A stretch of DNA of 39,261 nt from Kiloniellaceae bacterium (GTDB taxonomy: Bacteria; Pseudomonadota; Alphaproteobacteria; Kiloniellales; Kiloniellaceae). Within the stretch, counting starts at the first letter, position 1, and each line of letters starts with the position of its first letter. This document shows positions 16,955 to 26,150 of this stretch, in pieces. The stretch is from assembly GCA_009377535.1 (NCBI GenBank), contig WHTV01000030.1:1-39261 (forward strand), given 5' to 3'. Both the position numbers and the translations under genes were made by a program. The notes under the pieces were generated by a model. That model was given only the letters and a program-made list of their open reading frames with translations. It was not told the origin of the DNA and did not search any database.

Positions 16955-17405
16955 CTGCAACTCCTGAGCGGCACCGGCGGCTCTCGAGGGGCCGGCGCCG
17001 GACCCACGAGCATGCGGCCCAGATAGCATCATACGGAGGGAAAGGGCAGGCCCAATCGCCTTCGAAGCGGGACGGCGGCTTGCTGGCTGAGGTGGCAGCG
17101 GAGACACACTTTTCGCCCCCTCCGCGCTGCCTTTTTTCTTGGATAGGAAAGTTTTTCTCTCCGATAATGTCTGTGGAGCCGGAGGAAACCGGCAAGGCGG
17201 GCAGGGTAGTCCGGTCGCAACGGCAACGCGCCTCGTGTGGGCTTGGCGCGTAAAGAGGTGTGCTTATCCGAGACAGATGCCCAAGGAGCCTCCCGACGTT
17301 GACCGATCATGCGGCCCAGGCGCGGCTGCATCGACGAACCGCTCCTCCGAGGGCCGGACTCTATCGCCCGGCCCAAAGAAATTCTGAAGCATGGGAGCAA
17401 GAACG
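16955..17405. other. Intergenic region with a possible promoter and hairpin, no gene seen
   Basis: 451 bp between the MFS and OmpA-family genes. On the + strand TTGGAT (17139-17144), 18 bases, GATAAT (17163-17168) could be a promoter for the lipoprotein gene with a leader of about 230 bases. A small hairpin GCCGG-AGGAAA-CCGGC lies near 17174. The open frames here have unnatural composition and no recognisable product. A structured leader or small RNA is possible but unsupported. Confidence 0.4.
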
Positions 17406-18287
17406 ATGATTCGACATCTGCGCCGGACTCCGGTTCGAATGATTTTGGCTGCCGCCGGGCTGGCCCTGCTGTCCGGCTGCGCCGGCTTCGGCCTGCAGGA
17501 GGCGGAGACTGTTCCTCAGCAGGGCGACTCCTTCGATCGTGCTCTGCGCGACGGCTACCTGGAGCTATCGCGTGCGGAGTTCGACGAGGCCGACTATTGG
17601 GATTCGGATCGCTTCGCGGAGCGCTCGATGGCGGCGGCCGAGGGCGAGGACGTGCAGCCGGAAGCGATCTCCGCGCGCGATCTTCCGTCCGATATGGTCG
17701 GCACCTTGACGGCCGCGCGTCAGCGCCTGGCGACGGCGCTTTCGGCCGGTGCGGCGCAGACCAGGCCCTTTGATGCGGCGGAGGCCCAGGTGGCCTTCGA
17801 TTGCTGGATGCAGGAGCAGGAGGAGAATTTCCAGCCGGACGACATTGCGGCCTGCCGCGAGAGGTTCTTAACGGCGATGGCGACGCTGGAGGAGCAGCCG
17901 CCCGCGGCCGCACCGGCGCCGCCGCCGCCGCCGCCCGCCCCGACGGCGGTGGAGCCGGCACCTGGTCCCTTCGTCGTCTACTTCGATTTTGACCGCTCCA
18001 ACCTGACGCCGGACGCCCAGACCGCCCTGGCCGACGTGATCCTGGCGGCACAGCGATCCGACAGCGGGACGATCAGCATCACCGGCTATACCGACCTCGC
18101 GGGCGCCGAAGCCTATAACCAGGTGCTGTCCGAACGGCGCGCCAACTCGGTCATCGAGTTCCTGGTCGACGGCGGTGTTGAAGGCCCACGAATCGTCGGT
18201 CGCGGACTTGGCGAGTCCAATCCGGTTATCGCCACCGAAGCGCCTGAACAGCGCAACCGCCGGGTCGAAATCGAGTTCCAGCCCTAA
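17406..18287 (+). CDS. OmpA-family outer-membrane lipoprotein
   Basis: 293 residues from the ATG at 17406, with GGGAG 8 bases upstream (an ATG at 17391 is less well placed). The N-terminus is a lipoprotein signal, with lipobox LLSGC and lipidated C25. A helical region with several acidic stretches follows, then a proline-rich linker (PPPPPPPAPTAVEPAPGP). The C-terminal OmpA-like peptidoglycan-binding domain spans about residues 185-292, with YFDFDRSNLTPDAQ, GYTDLAGAEAYNQVLSERRANSV and GRGLGESNPVI...NRRVEIEF. It should tether the outer membrane to peptidoglycan. The N-terminal half is not a family I recognise beyond this group. It lies alone, with a possible promoter upstream. Confidence 0.88.
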   Translation: MIRHLRRTPVRMILAAAGLALLSGCAGFGLQEAETVPQQGDSFDRALRDGYLELSRAEFDEADYWDSDRFAERSMAAAEGEDVQPEAISARDLPSDMVGTLTAARQRLATALSAGAAQTRPFDAAEAQVAFDCWMQEQEENFQPDDIAACRERFLTAMATLEEQPPAAAPAPPPPPPAPTAVEPAPGPFVVYFDFDRSNLTPDAQTALADVILAAQRSDSGTISITGYTDLAGAEAYNQVLSERRANSVIEFLVDGGVEGPRIVGRGLGESNPVIATEAPEQRNRRVEIEFQP

Positions 18288-18337
18288 GCGTCCTGGCTGG
18301 GGCACTCAGACCCGCCTCCGCGTCCCGCGCGGCGTCC

Positions 18338-18552
18338 CTATTCGTGGATGTCGCGCGGCCGACGCAGGCGGTCAGGCGCGGATGCCGCGAGCGCGCTTTC
18401 GCCGGGTTCCAGCGGGAACTCGCGGGCGGTGAGGTTTTCCTCGATGGCGTTGCGGTGGCGCCGCGCCCGCAGATTGCTCAGCAGGTTGACGGAGACGATG
18501 GCGGTTCAGCCGACCAGCGCGATGAAGAGGATGGCGAGGGCATGGCGGCACT
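18338..18552 (-). pseudogene. Possible remnant of a small single-span membrane protein with an in-frame TGA
   Basis: In one minus-strand frame a hydrophobic segment HALAILFIALVG is followed by TGA (18506-18508). The same frame then continues for 56 codons: TAIVSVNLLSNLRARRHRNAIEEN, LTAREFPLEPGESALAAS, ending DIHE and TAG. The pieces together read like a one-helix membrane protein with a charged cytosolic tail, where the stop could replace a tryptophan (TGG to TGA). No good ATG start is found; TTG at about 18550-18552 is one option. It may be decayed, a sequencing error, or chance. Evidence is composition and continuity only. Confidence 0.3.
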
Positions 18553-18636
18553 GCAATGGTTCAGCGCGGCGAGGGAACTCTGCCCGGCCTGCCGCCGTTT
18601 TGCGCGCAACAGCCAGCTGAACGGGAGATGTCTGGA

Positions 18637-18834
18637 ATGTCCATCACCGAGAAGAAACAGTCGGCGCCGCTGTGGCGCTGCCAGGACTGCAAGGAAACGC
18701 TCAGCGGCCGCGACGTTTCCCCTGAGATCGCCAATGTCGACGATGCCCACGACGTCTTTTCCAAGCATCGCGGCCCGGCCGCCAACATCTGCCCGCGCTG
18801 CGGCGGCCAACTGACCCTGGTCGGCCGGTTGTAG
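18637..18834 (+). CDS. Small zinc-ribbon-like protein
   Basis: 65 residues from the ATG at 18637, which has GGGAG 9 bases upstream; another ATG at 18628 sits too close to that site. Two CxxC pairs are present: CQDC (residues 15-18) and CPRC near the C-terminus (ANICPRCGGQ), with about 35 residues between them. This is a plausible zinc knuckle. Between them is GRDVSPEIANVDDAHDVFSKHRGPA. I do not recognise a named family. Possible roles are nucleic-acid or protein binding; none can be assigned. It lies 26 bases from the 3' end of the convergent tRNA-Thr gene. Confidence 0.6.
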   Translation: MSITEKKQSAPLWRCQDCKETLSGRDVSPEIANVDDAHDVFSKHRGPAANICPRCGGQLTLVGRL

Positions 18835-18860
18835 GAAGGCAGGGTTGCGGAGAAGGGGAA

Positions 18861-18935
18861 TGGTGCCGCCGGGGTGAATTGAACACCCGACCCCACCCTT
18901 ACCAAGGGTGTGCTCTACCCCTGAGCTACGGCGGC
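18861..18935 (-). tRNA. tRNA-Thr (GGT)
   Basis: 75 bases including an encoded CCA. Acceptor stem GCCGCCG pairs with CGGCGGC, discriminator A. The D arm reads GTAGCTCAGGGGTAGAGCAC, the anticodon arm is CACCC-TTGGTAA-GGGTG with anticodon GGT (threonine), and the T loop is GTTCAATTC. All stems pair. It lies upstream of the dcd-murA block on the opposite strand. Confidence 0.95.
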
Positions 18936-19145
18936 ACGATGCAGGGCTTGCTGCCCAACGGGGCCGGAACATGCCATCGGCAATGCCGGATGGCAAGGCC
19001 AAACCCCCTTCCGGCGGCCGGAATCTGCGCCGGAGCCGGGGCGATGCCGTTCATAGAGGCCGCCGCCTTAACGCCGCCTTAACGGCGCGATTCCGCCGCT
19101 TTGCGGCCTTGACCTCGCCATGAACGGGGGGCAGTGTCGCTGGCC

Positions 19146-19352
19146 ATGTCGTCCGATCCCAAGAGCCCGCAGGATTGCCCTGCCAGATCCGCCCGCAAGG
19201 CCGCGCCGCAGCCGCCTCGCGCGCCGGCTGATCCGCGCGAGGCGCGCCGGGCCCAGGCCCTGCGCGACAACCTGAAGAAGCGCAAGGCGCAGCAGCGCCG
19301 GCGCCAGGACGGTTCCACCGACGACGGGGGCGCCTCCGGCGGTGGCGCTTGA
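19146..19352 (+). CDS. Small basic protein, function unknown
   Basis: 68 residues from the ATG at 19146, or 72 from a GTG at 19134. It is strongly basic and alanine-rich, with the core PREARRAQALRDNLKKRKAQQRRRQ likely one long helix, and a Gly/Ser tail. Similar short basic proteins occur next to tRNA-Thr and dcd in other alphaproteobacteria as I recall, so it is probably real, but no function is known. Nucleic-acid binding is possible given the charge. It is 133 bases upstream of dcd, perhaps with a separate start of transcription. Confidence 0.5.
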   Translation: MSSDPKSPQDCPARSARKAAPQPPRAPADPREARRAQALRDNLKKRKAQQRRRQDGSTDDGGASGGGA

Positions 19353-19485
19353 GCGGCCGCGGCCGCGCCGCCGGCGGAGGCGACGCCGCGGCCTTGAGAA
19401 TCCCCCGGCCATTCAGTAGAAACGCGCGGTCCGCCTCGGCCCCCCGAGGCGGTCCTGACCTCGAACAGACGGGAGCCTGACGGCC

Positions 19486-20040
19486 ATGTCGATCATGCCG
19501 GACAGCTGGATTCGCGAAATGGCCGAGACCAAGGGCATGATCGAGCCCTTCGTGGAGGCCCAGCGCCGCGAGGGCGTGATCTCCTATGGCGTCAGCTCCT
19601 ACGGCTACGACGCCCGGGTGGCCGAGGAGTTCAAGATCTTCACCAACGTCGACAACGCCATCGTCGATCCCAAGAACTTCTCCGACCAGAGCTTCGTCGA
19701 GCGCAACAAAGAAGTCTGCATCATCCCGCCGAATTCCTTCGTGCTGGCGCGCACGGTCGAGTACTTCCGCATCCCGCGCGACGTGCTGGTGATCTGCCTC
19801 GGCAAGTCGACCTACGCGCGCTGCGGCATCATCGTGAACGTGACGCCGCTGGAGCCGGAGTGGGAGGGCCATGTGACCCTGGAGTTCTCCAACACCACGC
19901 CCCTGCCGGCCAAGGTCTACGCCAACGAAGGTGCCTGCCAGTTCCTCTTCCTCAAGGGCGCGACCCCGCCGGAGGTGTCCTACGCGGACCGGGCCGGCAA
20001 ATACATGGGCCAGCGCGGCGTCACCCTGCCGCGGCTCTAG
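19486..20040 (+). CDS. dcd: dCTP deaminase
   Basis: 184 residues, full length for the Dcd/Dut trimeric fold. It converts dCTP to dUTP and ammonia (EC 3.5.4.13), feeding thymidylate synthesis. Conserved parts: [51 protein letters not shown], and the active-site segment [48 protein letters not shown], with the serine, arginine and glutamate used in catalysis. [13 protein letters not shown] closes the nucleotide site. It is followed 25 bases later by murA. Confidence 0.96.
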   Translation: MSIMPDSWIREMAETKGMIEPFVEAQRREGVISYGVSSYGYDARVAEEFKIFTNVDNAIVDPKNFSDQSFVERNKEVCIIPPNSFVLARTVEYFRIPRDVLVICLGKSTYARCGIIVNVTPLEPEWEGHVTLEFSNTTPLPAKVYANEGACQFLFLKGATPPEVSYADRAGKYMGQRGVTLPRL

Positions 20041-20065
20041 ATCAGGGCTTTAGAAAAGAGACCGA

Positions 20066-21370
20066 ATGGACCAGATCGTCATCCACGGCGGCCGCCGCCT
20101 CGTCGGCGAGATCCCGATCAGCGGGGCCAAGAACGCCGCCCTGCCGCTGATGGCCGCCAGCCTGCTGACCGCCGATACCCTCAGCCTCTCCAACGTGCCG
20201 TACCTGGCCGACATCACCACCATGGCGCACCTGCTGGCCCAGCACGGCGTCGTTCTGCACATGAACGGCAACGCCGAGAACGGCAGCCCCGAAAACAGCG
20301 GCCACGGCGGCGTCATCGACATGCGGGCGGAAACCATCTCCTCTGTCGTCGCGCCCTACGACCTGGTGCGCAAGATGCGTGCCTCGGTGCTGGTGCTGGG
20401 CCCGCTGGTGGCGCGCGTCGGCGAGGCCAAAGTCTCGCTGCCGGGCGGCTGCGCCATCGGCACCCGCCCGGTCGACCTGCACCTGCAGGGCCTCGAGCGG
20501 CTCGGCGCCGAGATCAGGCTGGAGGAAGGCTACATCCACGCCCTGGCCCCCCGGGGCCTGACCGGCGCCAAGGTCGTCTTCCCCCAGGTCTCCGTCGGCG
20601 CCACCGAGGATCTGCTGATGGCGGCCTGCCTGGCCAAAGGCGAGACCCAGCTGCTGAATGCGGCGCGCGAGCCGGAGATCGTCGATCTCGGCGAGTGCCT
20701 CATCAAGATGGGCGCCGAGATCGAAGGGCTGGGGACCGACCGCATCACCATCCGCGGGGTGGCGAAGCTGAACGGCGCCGCGCATGCCGTGGTGGCCGAT
20801 CGCATCGAGACCGGCACCTACGCCATCGCCGCGGCGATCACCGGCGGCACGCTGGAATTGATCGGCGGGCGCGCCGACCACCTGGCCGCGGTCATCAAGG
20901 TGCTGAACGAGGCCGGCGTGACGGTGGAGGAGACCCCGCGCGGCATCAAGGTGCAGCGCAGCAACGGCCCAGTGCGCGGCGTCGACGTGATGACCGAGCC
21001 CTATCCCGGCTTCCCGACGGACTTGCAGGCGCAGATCATGGCGCTTATGTCCACCGCGGAGGGTGCCGCCATGATCACCGAGTCGATCTTCGAGAACCGC
21101 TTCATGCACGTGCCGGAGCTGACCCGCATGGGCGCCAATCTCAACGTTCACGGCGCCTCCGCCATGGTCCGCGGCCGTCCGCAGCTGACCGGCGCCGAGG
21201 TCATGGCCACCGATCTCCGGGCCAGCGTGTCCCTGGTGCTGGCGGGTCTTGCCGCCGAGGGCGAGACGGTGCTGAACCGGGTCTACCATCTGGATCGCGG
21301 CTACGAGCACCTGGAACAGAAGCTGGCCGCCTGCGGTGCCGACATCGCCAGGCGCCGGGCGCCGGTGTAG
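20066..21370 (+). CDS. murA: UDP-N-acetylglucosamine 1-carboxyvinyltransferase
   Basis: 434 residues. It makes the first committed step of peptidoglycan synthesis, transferring enolpyruvate from PEP to UDP-GlcNAc (EC 2.5.1.7), in the cytoplasm. K22 in [14 protein letters not shown] and the fosfomycin-target cysteine C129 in [16 protein letters not shown] are present, as are [12 protein letters not shown] and the RADHLAAV region. It is slightly longer than E. coli MurA because of an insertion near residues 68-82 ([16 protein letters not shown]). The cysteine means it should be fosfomycin-sensitive. It lies between dcd and the DUF2948 gene, in the common alphaproteobacterial order. Confidence 0.97.
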   Translation: MDQIVIHGGRRLVGEIPISGAKNAALPLMAASLLTADTLSLSNVPYLADITTMAHLLAQHGVVLHMNGNAENGSPENSGHGGVIDMRAETISSVVAPYDLVRKMRASVLVLGPLVARVGEAKVSLPGGCAIGTRPVDLHLQGLERLGAEIRLEEGYIHALAPRGLTGAKVVFPQVSVGATEDLLMAACLAKGETQLLNAAREPEIVDLGECLIKMGAEIEGLGTDRITIRGVAKLNGAAHAVVADRIETGTYAIAAAITGGTLELIGGRADHLAAVIKVLNEAGVTVEETPRGIKVQRSNGPVRGVDVMTEPYPGFPTDLQAQIMALMSTAEGAAMITESIFENRFMHVPELTRMGANLNVHGASAMVRGRPQLTGAEVMATDLRASVSLVLAGLAAEGETVLNRVYHLDRGYEHLEQKLAACGADIARRRAPV

Positions 21371-21387
21371 CGTCGGGAAAGGCCGCC

Positions 21388-21915
21388 ATGGCAGAGGACA
21401 AGTCACCCGCCGAAAAACCCTTGAAGCTGCGCGCCCGCGATCCGGCCGACATGGACGTGATCGCCGCCCTGCTGCAGGACGCCCTGGTGCCGCTCAGCGA
21501 CATGGCCTACCTCGCCCCGGAAAAGCGCTTCGTCATGGTGGCCAACCGCTTCCGCTGGCACGGCGATCCGGCCGAGGACGCGCGGCCCTCGACCCCGGCA
21601 CCACAGCTCGACGGAGAGGACGTGGCCTTTGCCGAGGAGGGCGACGCGCCGCCCTTCGAGCGGGTCAACAGCGGCCTCTGCTTCGACAGGGTGGAGCGGG
21701 TGCGCTACCGCGGCCTCACGCCCGGCCGCGACGACGAGATTCTCAACCTGCTGACCATCACCGCCCGGCCGGACGCCATCACCCTGATTTTCGCCGGCGA
21801 CGCGGCGGTTCGCCTGGAGGTCGCGGCGATCCGCTGTCACCTGGAGGATATCGGGGAGCCCTGGCCGACCCGCTGGCGCCCCCAGCACGACATAGCGCCC
21901 GGCCAAGGCGCCTGA
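21388..21915 (+). CDS. DUF2948 family protein
   Basis: 175 residues from the ATG at 21388, 17 bases after the murA stop. It shows the DUF2948 pattern: LKLRARDPADMDVIAALLQDALVPLSDMAYL, then KRFVMVANRFRW, and later RGLTPGRDDEILNLLTI, ITLIFAGDAAVRLEV, and the end CHLEDIGEPWPTRWRPQHD. This family is found in alphaproteobacteria between murA and hisG/hisD and has no established role. Probably cytoplasmic. Its position suggests cotranscription with murA. Confidence 0.88.
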   Translation: MAEDKSPAEKPLKLRARDPADMDVIAALLQDALVPLSDMAYLAPEKRFVMVANRFRWHGDPAEDARPSTPAPQLDGEDVAFAEEGDAPPFERVNSGLCFDRVERVRYRGLTPGRDDEILNLLTITARPDAITLIFAGDAAVRLEVAAIRCHLEDIGEPWPTRWRPQHDIAPGQGA

Positions 21916-21938
21916 CGCCGGCCTCGGCACGAGATAAA

Positions 21939-21957
21939 TAGTTTATGGCATAAACTA
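21939..21957. promoter_or_regulatory. Perfect 8-bp inverted repeat ahead of hisG
   Basis: TAGTTTAT, GGC, ATAAACTA: perfect 8-bp arms with a 3-base spacer in an unusually AT-rich spot 23 bases after the DUF2948 stop and about 200 bases before hisG. It could be a transcription-factor site for the his genes or a weak hairpin. No known operator matches it, and the rest of the 242-bp gap shows no gene. Confidence 0.45.
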
Positions 21958-22157
21958 AGTTCCCCATGCCGGGGAGCGCTCTCCTGCCCGGCCTGAAGTG
22001 GCGCGCCCGCGAGTCCTTCGTTCGCCGGGCGTGGCAAAAAGTCGGTGGCAATTGCGGGGAAAAATCGCCATACCAAGGGCCGCCCCTCACGGGCTTTTGG
22101 GCCGCCGGAAGCCTGTCCGGCCGCCTTTTGAAGACCAGCAGTCGCGGAGCCTTAGCC

Positions 22158-22820
22158 TTGACCTCCAACGAGCCCCTGATCCTGGCGGTCCCCAAGGGCC
22201 GGATCTTCAAGGAATTAAGTCCGTTGATGGCGCGTGTCGGCCTCGAGCCGGAGGCGGCCTTCTGCGACGACGATGCCCGCCAGTTGCGCTTTTCCACCAA
22301 CCACCCGGGCCTCGACATCATCCGGGTGCGCAGCTTCGACGTCGCCACCTTCGTGGCCTTCGGCGCCGCCCATCTGGGGGTGGCCGGCAACGACGTGCTG
22401 ATGGAATTCGACTATCCCGAACTCTACGCCCCGGTCGACCTGAGGATCGGCCATTGCCGCTTGTCGGTCGCCGCGCCGCGGCGCCTCGCCGAGAGCGACG
22501 ATCCGAGCCGCTGGAGCCACATCCGCGTGGCCACCAAGTACCCCGGCATCACGCGGCGCCACTTCGCCGCGCGCGGCGTGCAGGCCGAGTGCATCAAGCT
22601 GAACGGCGCTATGGAGCTGGCGCCCGGCCTGGGGCTCTGCCGGCGCATCGTCGACCTGGTCTCCACCGGCTCTACGCTCAAGGCCAACGACCTGGTGGAA
22701 GTGGAAACCATCGCCGAGGTCACCTCGCGCCTCATCGTCAACCGGGCGGCCCTGAAGACGCGCTCGGAGGAACTCACCGGCTGGGTCGAGCGCTTCCGCG
22801 AGGCCGCCGATGCCGCTTAG
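22158..22820 (+). CDS. hisG: ATP phosphoribosyltransferase, short form
   Basis: 220 residues from a TTG start at 22158 with GGAG 9 bases upstream; the N-terminal family motif [14 protein letters not shown] begins just after, and the longer frame has no homology. It catalyses the first step of histidine synthesis (EC 2.4.2.17). Visible are [28 protein letters not shown] and the PRPP loop [16 protein letters not shown]. It lacks the C-terminal regulatory domain of the long form, so it should act with HisZ, which is not in the window. Its end overlaps hisD by 11 bases. Confidence 0.93.
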   Translation: MTSNEPLILAVPKGRIFKELSPLMARVGLEPEAAFCDDDARQLRFSTNHPGLDIIRVRSFDVATFVAFGAAHLGVAGNDVLMEFDYPELYAPVDLRIGHCRLSVAAPRRLAESDDPSRWSHIRVATKYPGITRRHFAARGVQAECIKLNGAMELAPGLGLCRRIVDLVSTGSTLKANDLVEVETIAEVTSRLIVNRAALKTRSEELTGWVERFREAADAA

Positions 22821-24117
22821 GCTCGACAGCACCGCCGCCGGCTTCGAGGACGCTTTCACCGCCCTGCTGAACGGCAAGCGGGAGGCGGCGGCCGACGTCA
22901 ACGCGGTGGTGGCGGAAATCATTGCCGAGGTGCGCGACAGGGGCGACGCCGCACTGCTCGACTACACCCGGCGCTTCGACCGCCTGACGCTGACGGCCGA
23001 GGGCCTGCGCATCCCTGCGGCGGAGCTCGACGCGGCCGCCGGGGCCTGCGACGCGGAAACCATCGCAGCGCTGGAGCTGGCGGCCGAGCGCATCGCCGAC
23101 TATCACCGCCGCCAGAAGCCGGAAGACCTCGACTACCGCGATTCCGTCGGCGTCCGCCTCGGCCACCGCTGGACGGCGGTGGAGGCTGCAGGCCTCTATG
23201 TCCCCGGCGGCACCGCGGCCTATCCCTCCTCCGTGCTGATGAACGCCTTGCCGGCCAAGGTCGCCGGGGTCGAGCGCCTGGTGATGACGGTGCCGACGCC
23301 CGACGGTGTGGTGGCGCCGCTGGTGCTGGCGGCCGCGCGCCTGGCCGGGGTCACCGAGGTCTACCGCGTCGGCGGTGCCCAGGCCGTGGCGGCGCTGGCC
23401 TTCGGCACGGCGACCATCGCCAAGGTCGACAAGATCGTCGGTCCCGGCAATGCCTACGTCGCCGCCGCCAAGCGGCAGGTCTTCGGCAGCGTTGGCATCG
23501 ACATGATCGCCGGCCCCTCGGAGATCCTGGTGGTGGCCGATGCCGACAACCGGCCCGACTTCATCGCCGCCGACCTGCTGTCCCAGGCCGAGCACGACAC
23601 CGCCGCGCAGTCGATCCTCATCACCGACGACCTTCGCTTCGCGGCGGCCGTGGCGGCGGCGGTGGAGGCGCAGCTGAAGGCGCTGCCGCGCACCGCCATC
23701 GCGCGGGAGAGCTGGAACGCCCACGGCGCCATCATCACCGTCGCCCGCCTCGACGACGCGGTAACACTGATCGACCGCATCGCGCCGGAGCACCTGGAAC
23801 TGGCCGTGGCAGACCCCGACGCCCTGGCGGCGAAGGTGCGCAACGCTGGGGCCATCTTCCTCGGCCGCCACACGCCGGAGGCTATCGGCGACTATCTGGC
23901 CGGGCCCAACCACGTGCTGCCGACGGCGCGCTCGGCGCGCTTTTCCTCCGGCCTCTCGGTGCTCGACTTCATGAAGCGCACCTCGCTGATCTCCTGCGAT
24001 GCCGAGGCGCTGGCGGCCATCGGCCCGGCGGCCGTGCGCCTGGCCAGGGCCGAAGGGCTCGAGGCCCACGCTCAGTCGGTCGCCCTGCGCCTTGCGGCCA
24101 ACCCGGAGCCCTCCTGA
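22810..24117 (+). CDS. hisD: Histidinol dehydrogenase
   Basis: 435 residues. It carries out the last two oxidations of histidine synthesis (EC 1.1.1.23), using zinc and NAD+. Family signatures: [58 protein letters not shown], the zinc ligand region [12 protein letters not shown] (Q and H), and RIAPEHLEL with the catalytic Glu/His. [28 protein letters not shown] is near the C-terminus. The start overlaps the end of hisG, showing translational coupling. Confidence 0.96.
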   Translation: MPLRLDSTAAGFEDAFTALLNGKREAAADVNAVVAEIIAEVRDRGDAALLDYTRRFDRLTLTAEGLRIPAAELDAAAGACDAETIAALELAAERIADYHRRQKPEDLDYRDSVGVRLGHRWTAVEAAGLYVPGGTAAYPSSVLMNALPAKVAGVERLVMTVPTPDGVVAPLVLAAARLAGVTEVYRVGGAQAVAALAFGTATIAKVDKIVGPGNAYVAAAKRQVFGSVGIDMIAGPSEILVVADADNRPDFIAADLLSQAEHDTAAQSILITDDLRFAAAVAAAVEAQLKALPRTAIARESWNAHGAIITVARLDDAVTLIDRIAPEHLELAVADPDALAAKVRNAGAIFLGRHTPEAIGDYLAGPNHVLPTARSARFSSGLSVLDFMKRTSLISCDAEALAAIGPAAVRLARAEGLEAHAQSVALRLAANPEPS

Positions 24118-24139
24118 CCGGAAAGCAAAGCCAGCGGGC

Positions 24140-24637
24140 ATGACCGATGACGCCGAAAAGGATGCCCTGCCGACGGAGCGGCTGAGCAACATCACGCTGG
24201 ACGACAGCGCGGTGATCCGCCGCAGCCCGGAGGTCGAGCATGAGCGTGCGGTGGCGATCTACGATCTGCTGGAGGACAACGCCTTCCGGCCGCTCGGCGA
24301 CTACGCCGGCCCCTACCATCTGCATCTTTCGATCACCGAGAACCGCCTGCAGATGGAAATCCGCGACGAGTCCGGCGGGGCGCTCGACACCGTGGCGCTG
24401 CCGCTGCTGCCCTTCCGCCGCGTGATCCGCGACTACTTCGCCGTCTGCGAGTCCTACTATGAGGCAATCAAGACCGCGAGCCCGGCCAGGATCGAGGCCA
24501 TCGACATGGGCCGCCGCGGGCTGCACGACGAGGGCTCCGAGCTGCTGCGGGAGCGCCTGGACGGCAAGATCGAGATTGATTTCCAGACGGCGCGTCGGCT
24601 CTTCACGCTGATTTGCGTTCTTCATATCCGCGGCTAA
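24140..24637 (+). CDS. UPF0262 family protein
   Basis: 165 residues from the ATG at 24140, 22 bases after hisD. It carries the UPF0262 hallmarks: [50 protein letters not shown], and the helical end [25 protein letters not shown]. The family is confined to alphaproteobacteria, normally between hisD and a low-Mr phosphatase gene. Function unknown. It is likely cytoplasmic and cotranscribed with hisD and the following gene (3-base gap). Confidence 0.92.
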   Translation: MTDDAEKDALPTERLSNITLDDSAVIRRSPEVEHERAVAIYDLLEDNAFRPLGDYAGPYHLHLSITENRLQMEIRDESGGALDTVALPLLPFRRVIRDYFAVCESYYEAIKTASPARIEAIDMGRRGLHDEGSELLRERLDGKIEIDFQTARRLFTLICVLHIRG

Positions 24638-24640
24638 CAG

Positions 24641-25084
24641 ATGGGCGATCTCCCCGAAGCGGTGCTCTTCGCCTGCACGCAAAACTCGGTACGCTCGCCC
24701 ATGGGCGAGGCGCTGCTGAAGCACCTTCTCGGCCACCGGGTCTACGTGGACTCCGTGGGCGTCCGCTCCCACGAGATAGACCCCTTCGTGCTGGAGGTGA
24801 TGGACGAGATCGGCATCGACCTTTCGAAGCACCGCCCGAAGTCCTTCGACGACCTGGAGGACACCTCCTTCGACCTCATCATCTCGCTGTCGCCGGAGGC
24901 GCAGCATCAGGCGGTCGAGCTGACCCGCACCATGGCCTGCGACGTGGAATTCTGGAACACCTTCGATCCCAGCCTGATAGAAGGCAACCGCGAGACCCGG
25001 CTGCAGGCCTACCGAGACGTGCGCGACCAGCTTAAAAAGCGCATCGAGGGGCGCTTCACCCTCGACCTGAAACCTCAGCACTAG
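24641..25084 (+). CDS. Low-Mr protein-tyrosine phosphatase / arsenate-reductase-like protein
   Basis: 147 residues of the LMW-PTP fold. The phosphate-binding loop is ACTQNSVRSPMGE, with nucleophile C12 and R18 (CX5R). SVGVRSHEIDPFVLEVMDEIGIDLSKHRPKSF follows, the usual second part. It lacks the second and third cysteines needed for thioredoxin-type ArsC in the usual places, so a phosphatase role is more likely than arsenate reduction. It sits between UPF0262 and infA, as in related genomes, and is probably part of the his-UPF0262 transcript. Confidence 0.88.
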   Translation: MGDLPEAVLFACTQNSVRSPMGEALLKHLLGHRVYVDSVGVRSHEIDPFVLEVMDEIGIDLSKHRPKSFDDLEDTSFDLIISLSPEAQHQAVELTRTMACDVEFWNTFDPSLIEGNRETRLQAYRDVRDQLKKRIEGRFTLDLKPQH

Positions 25085-25155
25085 CCGCCGGAAAGGGCCG
25101 GGATTGGCGGAATTCCGGCATTTCCTACCCAGCTGGGGTGCCTTGACAGGGGTGT

Positions 25156-25184
25156 TTGTTCTTGCGGAAGCTTTTCTGTATGAT
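25156..25184 (+). promoter_or_regulatory. Possible promoter of infA
   Basis: TTGTTC (25156-25161), 17 bases, TATGAT (25179-25184), about 100 bases before the infA ATG. A perfect TTGACA at 25143 lies 30 bases from this -10, too far to act with it. Confidence 0.45.
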
Positions 25185-25288
25185 CCGCGCGCTCTCCCGA
25201 AAAGCCAAATGGCCGCGGGAGAGCGAGGGGACGAACCGGGCCGACGCGAGAAGCCGTGGCGGCGGATTGATCAAGATAAGAAGGACAG

Positions 25289-25507
25289 ATGGCCAAGGAA
25301 GATCTACTGGAATTCCAAGGTACCGTCGTTGAGCTGCTGCCCAACGCGATGTTTCGCGTGAAGCTGGACAACGATCATGAAGTGCTGGCGCACACCGCCG
25401 GCAAGATGCGCAAGCACCGCATTCGCGTTCTTGCGGGCGACCGTGTGAACGTCGAGATGACGCCCTATGACCTGAGCAAGGGCCGCATCACCTTCCGTTA
25501 CAAATAA
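25289..25507 (+). CDS. infA: Translation initiation factor IF-1
   Basis: 72 residues, exactly the usual IF-1 length, forming a single S1/OB-fold domain that binds the ribosomal A site during initiation. Recognisable are [53 protein letters not shown] and the [13 protein letters not shown] end. It is preceded by AAGAAGGAC and a likely promoter in the 204-base gap, and followed by maf after 16 bases. Confidence 0.98.
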   Translation: MAKEDLLEFQGTVVELLPNAMFRVKLDNDHEVLAHTAGKMRKHRIRVLAGDRVNVEMTPYDLSKGRITFRYK

Positions 25508-25523
25508 TCCAACGGGCCAGATC

Positions 25524-26144
25524 ATGGCCGCAATTCCCGCAGAGAAAGTTCCGTCCGCCGACACGCGGCCGGCACCGCCGCTGGTGCTCGCCTCGGCGTC
25601 GCCGCGGCGCCTGCAGCTGTTGCAGCAGGTCGGCATCCGGCCGAGCGACGTGGATCCCGCCGATGTCGACGAGGCACCGCGCCGACGCGAGCTGCCGCAC
25701 CACTACGCGCGCCGGGTCGCGCTCGACAAGCTGTCGGCCGTCGCCGCGCGCCATCCCGGCGCCTTCCTGCTGGCCGCCGATACCGTGGTGGCGGTCGGCC
25801 GGCGCATCCTGCCCAAACCGGAAGACGAAGCCGAGGCGCGGCGCTGCCTGGAACTGCTCTCGGGCCGGCGCCACCGCGTGCTCGGCGGCGTCGCGGTGCA
25901 GGCGCCGGACGGCCGGCGCGTCGATACCCTGGTCACCACGGCGGTGATCTTCAAGCGCCTCTCGCAGTACGAGCTCAACCGCTACCTGGCCGGCAGGGAA
26001 TGGCGCGGCAAGGCCGGGGGCTACGCCATCCAGGGCGCCGCTGCGGCCTTCATCCCCAAGATCATCGGCTCCTACCCCAACGTCGTCGGCCTGCCCTTGG
26101 TGGAGACCTGCAATCTCCTGGCCGGTCTCGGCTACCGGGCCTGA
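25524..26144 (+). CDS. maf: Maf-family nucleotide pyrophosphatase
   Basis: 206 residues. Maf proteins hydrolyse nucleoside triphosphates such as dTTP, UTP or modified nucleotides, as house-cleaning enzymes. The signature LVLASASPRRLQLLQQVGI is at 20-38, FLLAADTVVAVGRRILPKP carries the metal-binding aspartate, and REWRGKAGGYAIQGAAAAFIPKIIGSYPNVVGLPLVET is the C-terminal block. A short extra N-terminus of about 18 residues precedes the homology; a later start is not excluded. It lies in the infA-maf-RNase E/G order typical of alphaproteobacteria. Confidence 0.94.
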   Translation: MAAIPAEKVPSADTRPAPPLVLASASPRRLQLLQQVGIRPSDVDPADVDEAPRRRELPHHYARRVALDKLSAVAARHPGAFLLAADTVVAVGRRILPKPEDEAEARRCLELLSGRRHRVLGGVAVQAPDGRRVDTLVTTAVIFKRLSQYELNRYLAGREWRGKAGGYAIQGAAAAFIPKIIGSYPNVVGLPLVETCNLLAGLGYRA

Positions 26145-26150
26145 CCTGCG

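Noticed and set aside
17029..18051. 340-codon proline/arginine/serine-rich minus-strand frame
   Set aside because: Extreme composition, spans an intergenic region and the antisense of the OmpA-family lipoprotein gene.
20042..21406. 454-codon minus-strand frame opposite murA
   Set aside because: Antisense of murA with histidine/glutamine-rich unnatural sequence.
24641..25084. Arsenate reductase (ArsC) call
   Set aside because: Only the P-loop cysteine is in place; the extra cysteines of thioredoxin-coupled ArsC are not seen and no ars genes are near.
25143..25184. TTGACA with TATGAT as the infA promoter
   Set aside because: The spacing is 30 bases, too long for sigma-70; TTGTTC at 17 bases is the better partner.
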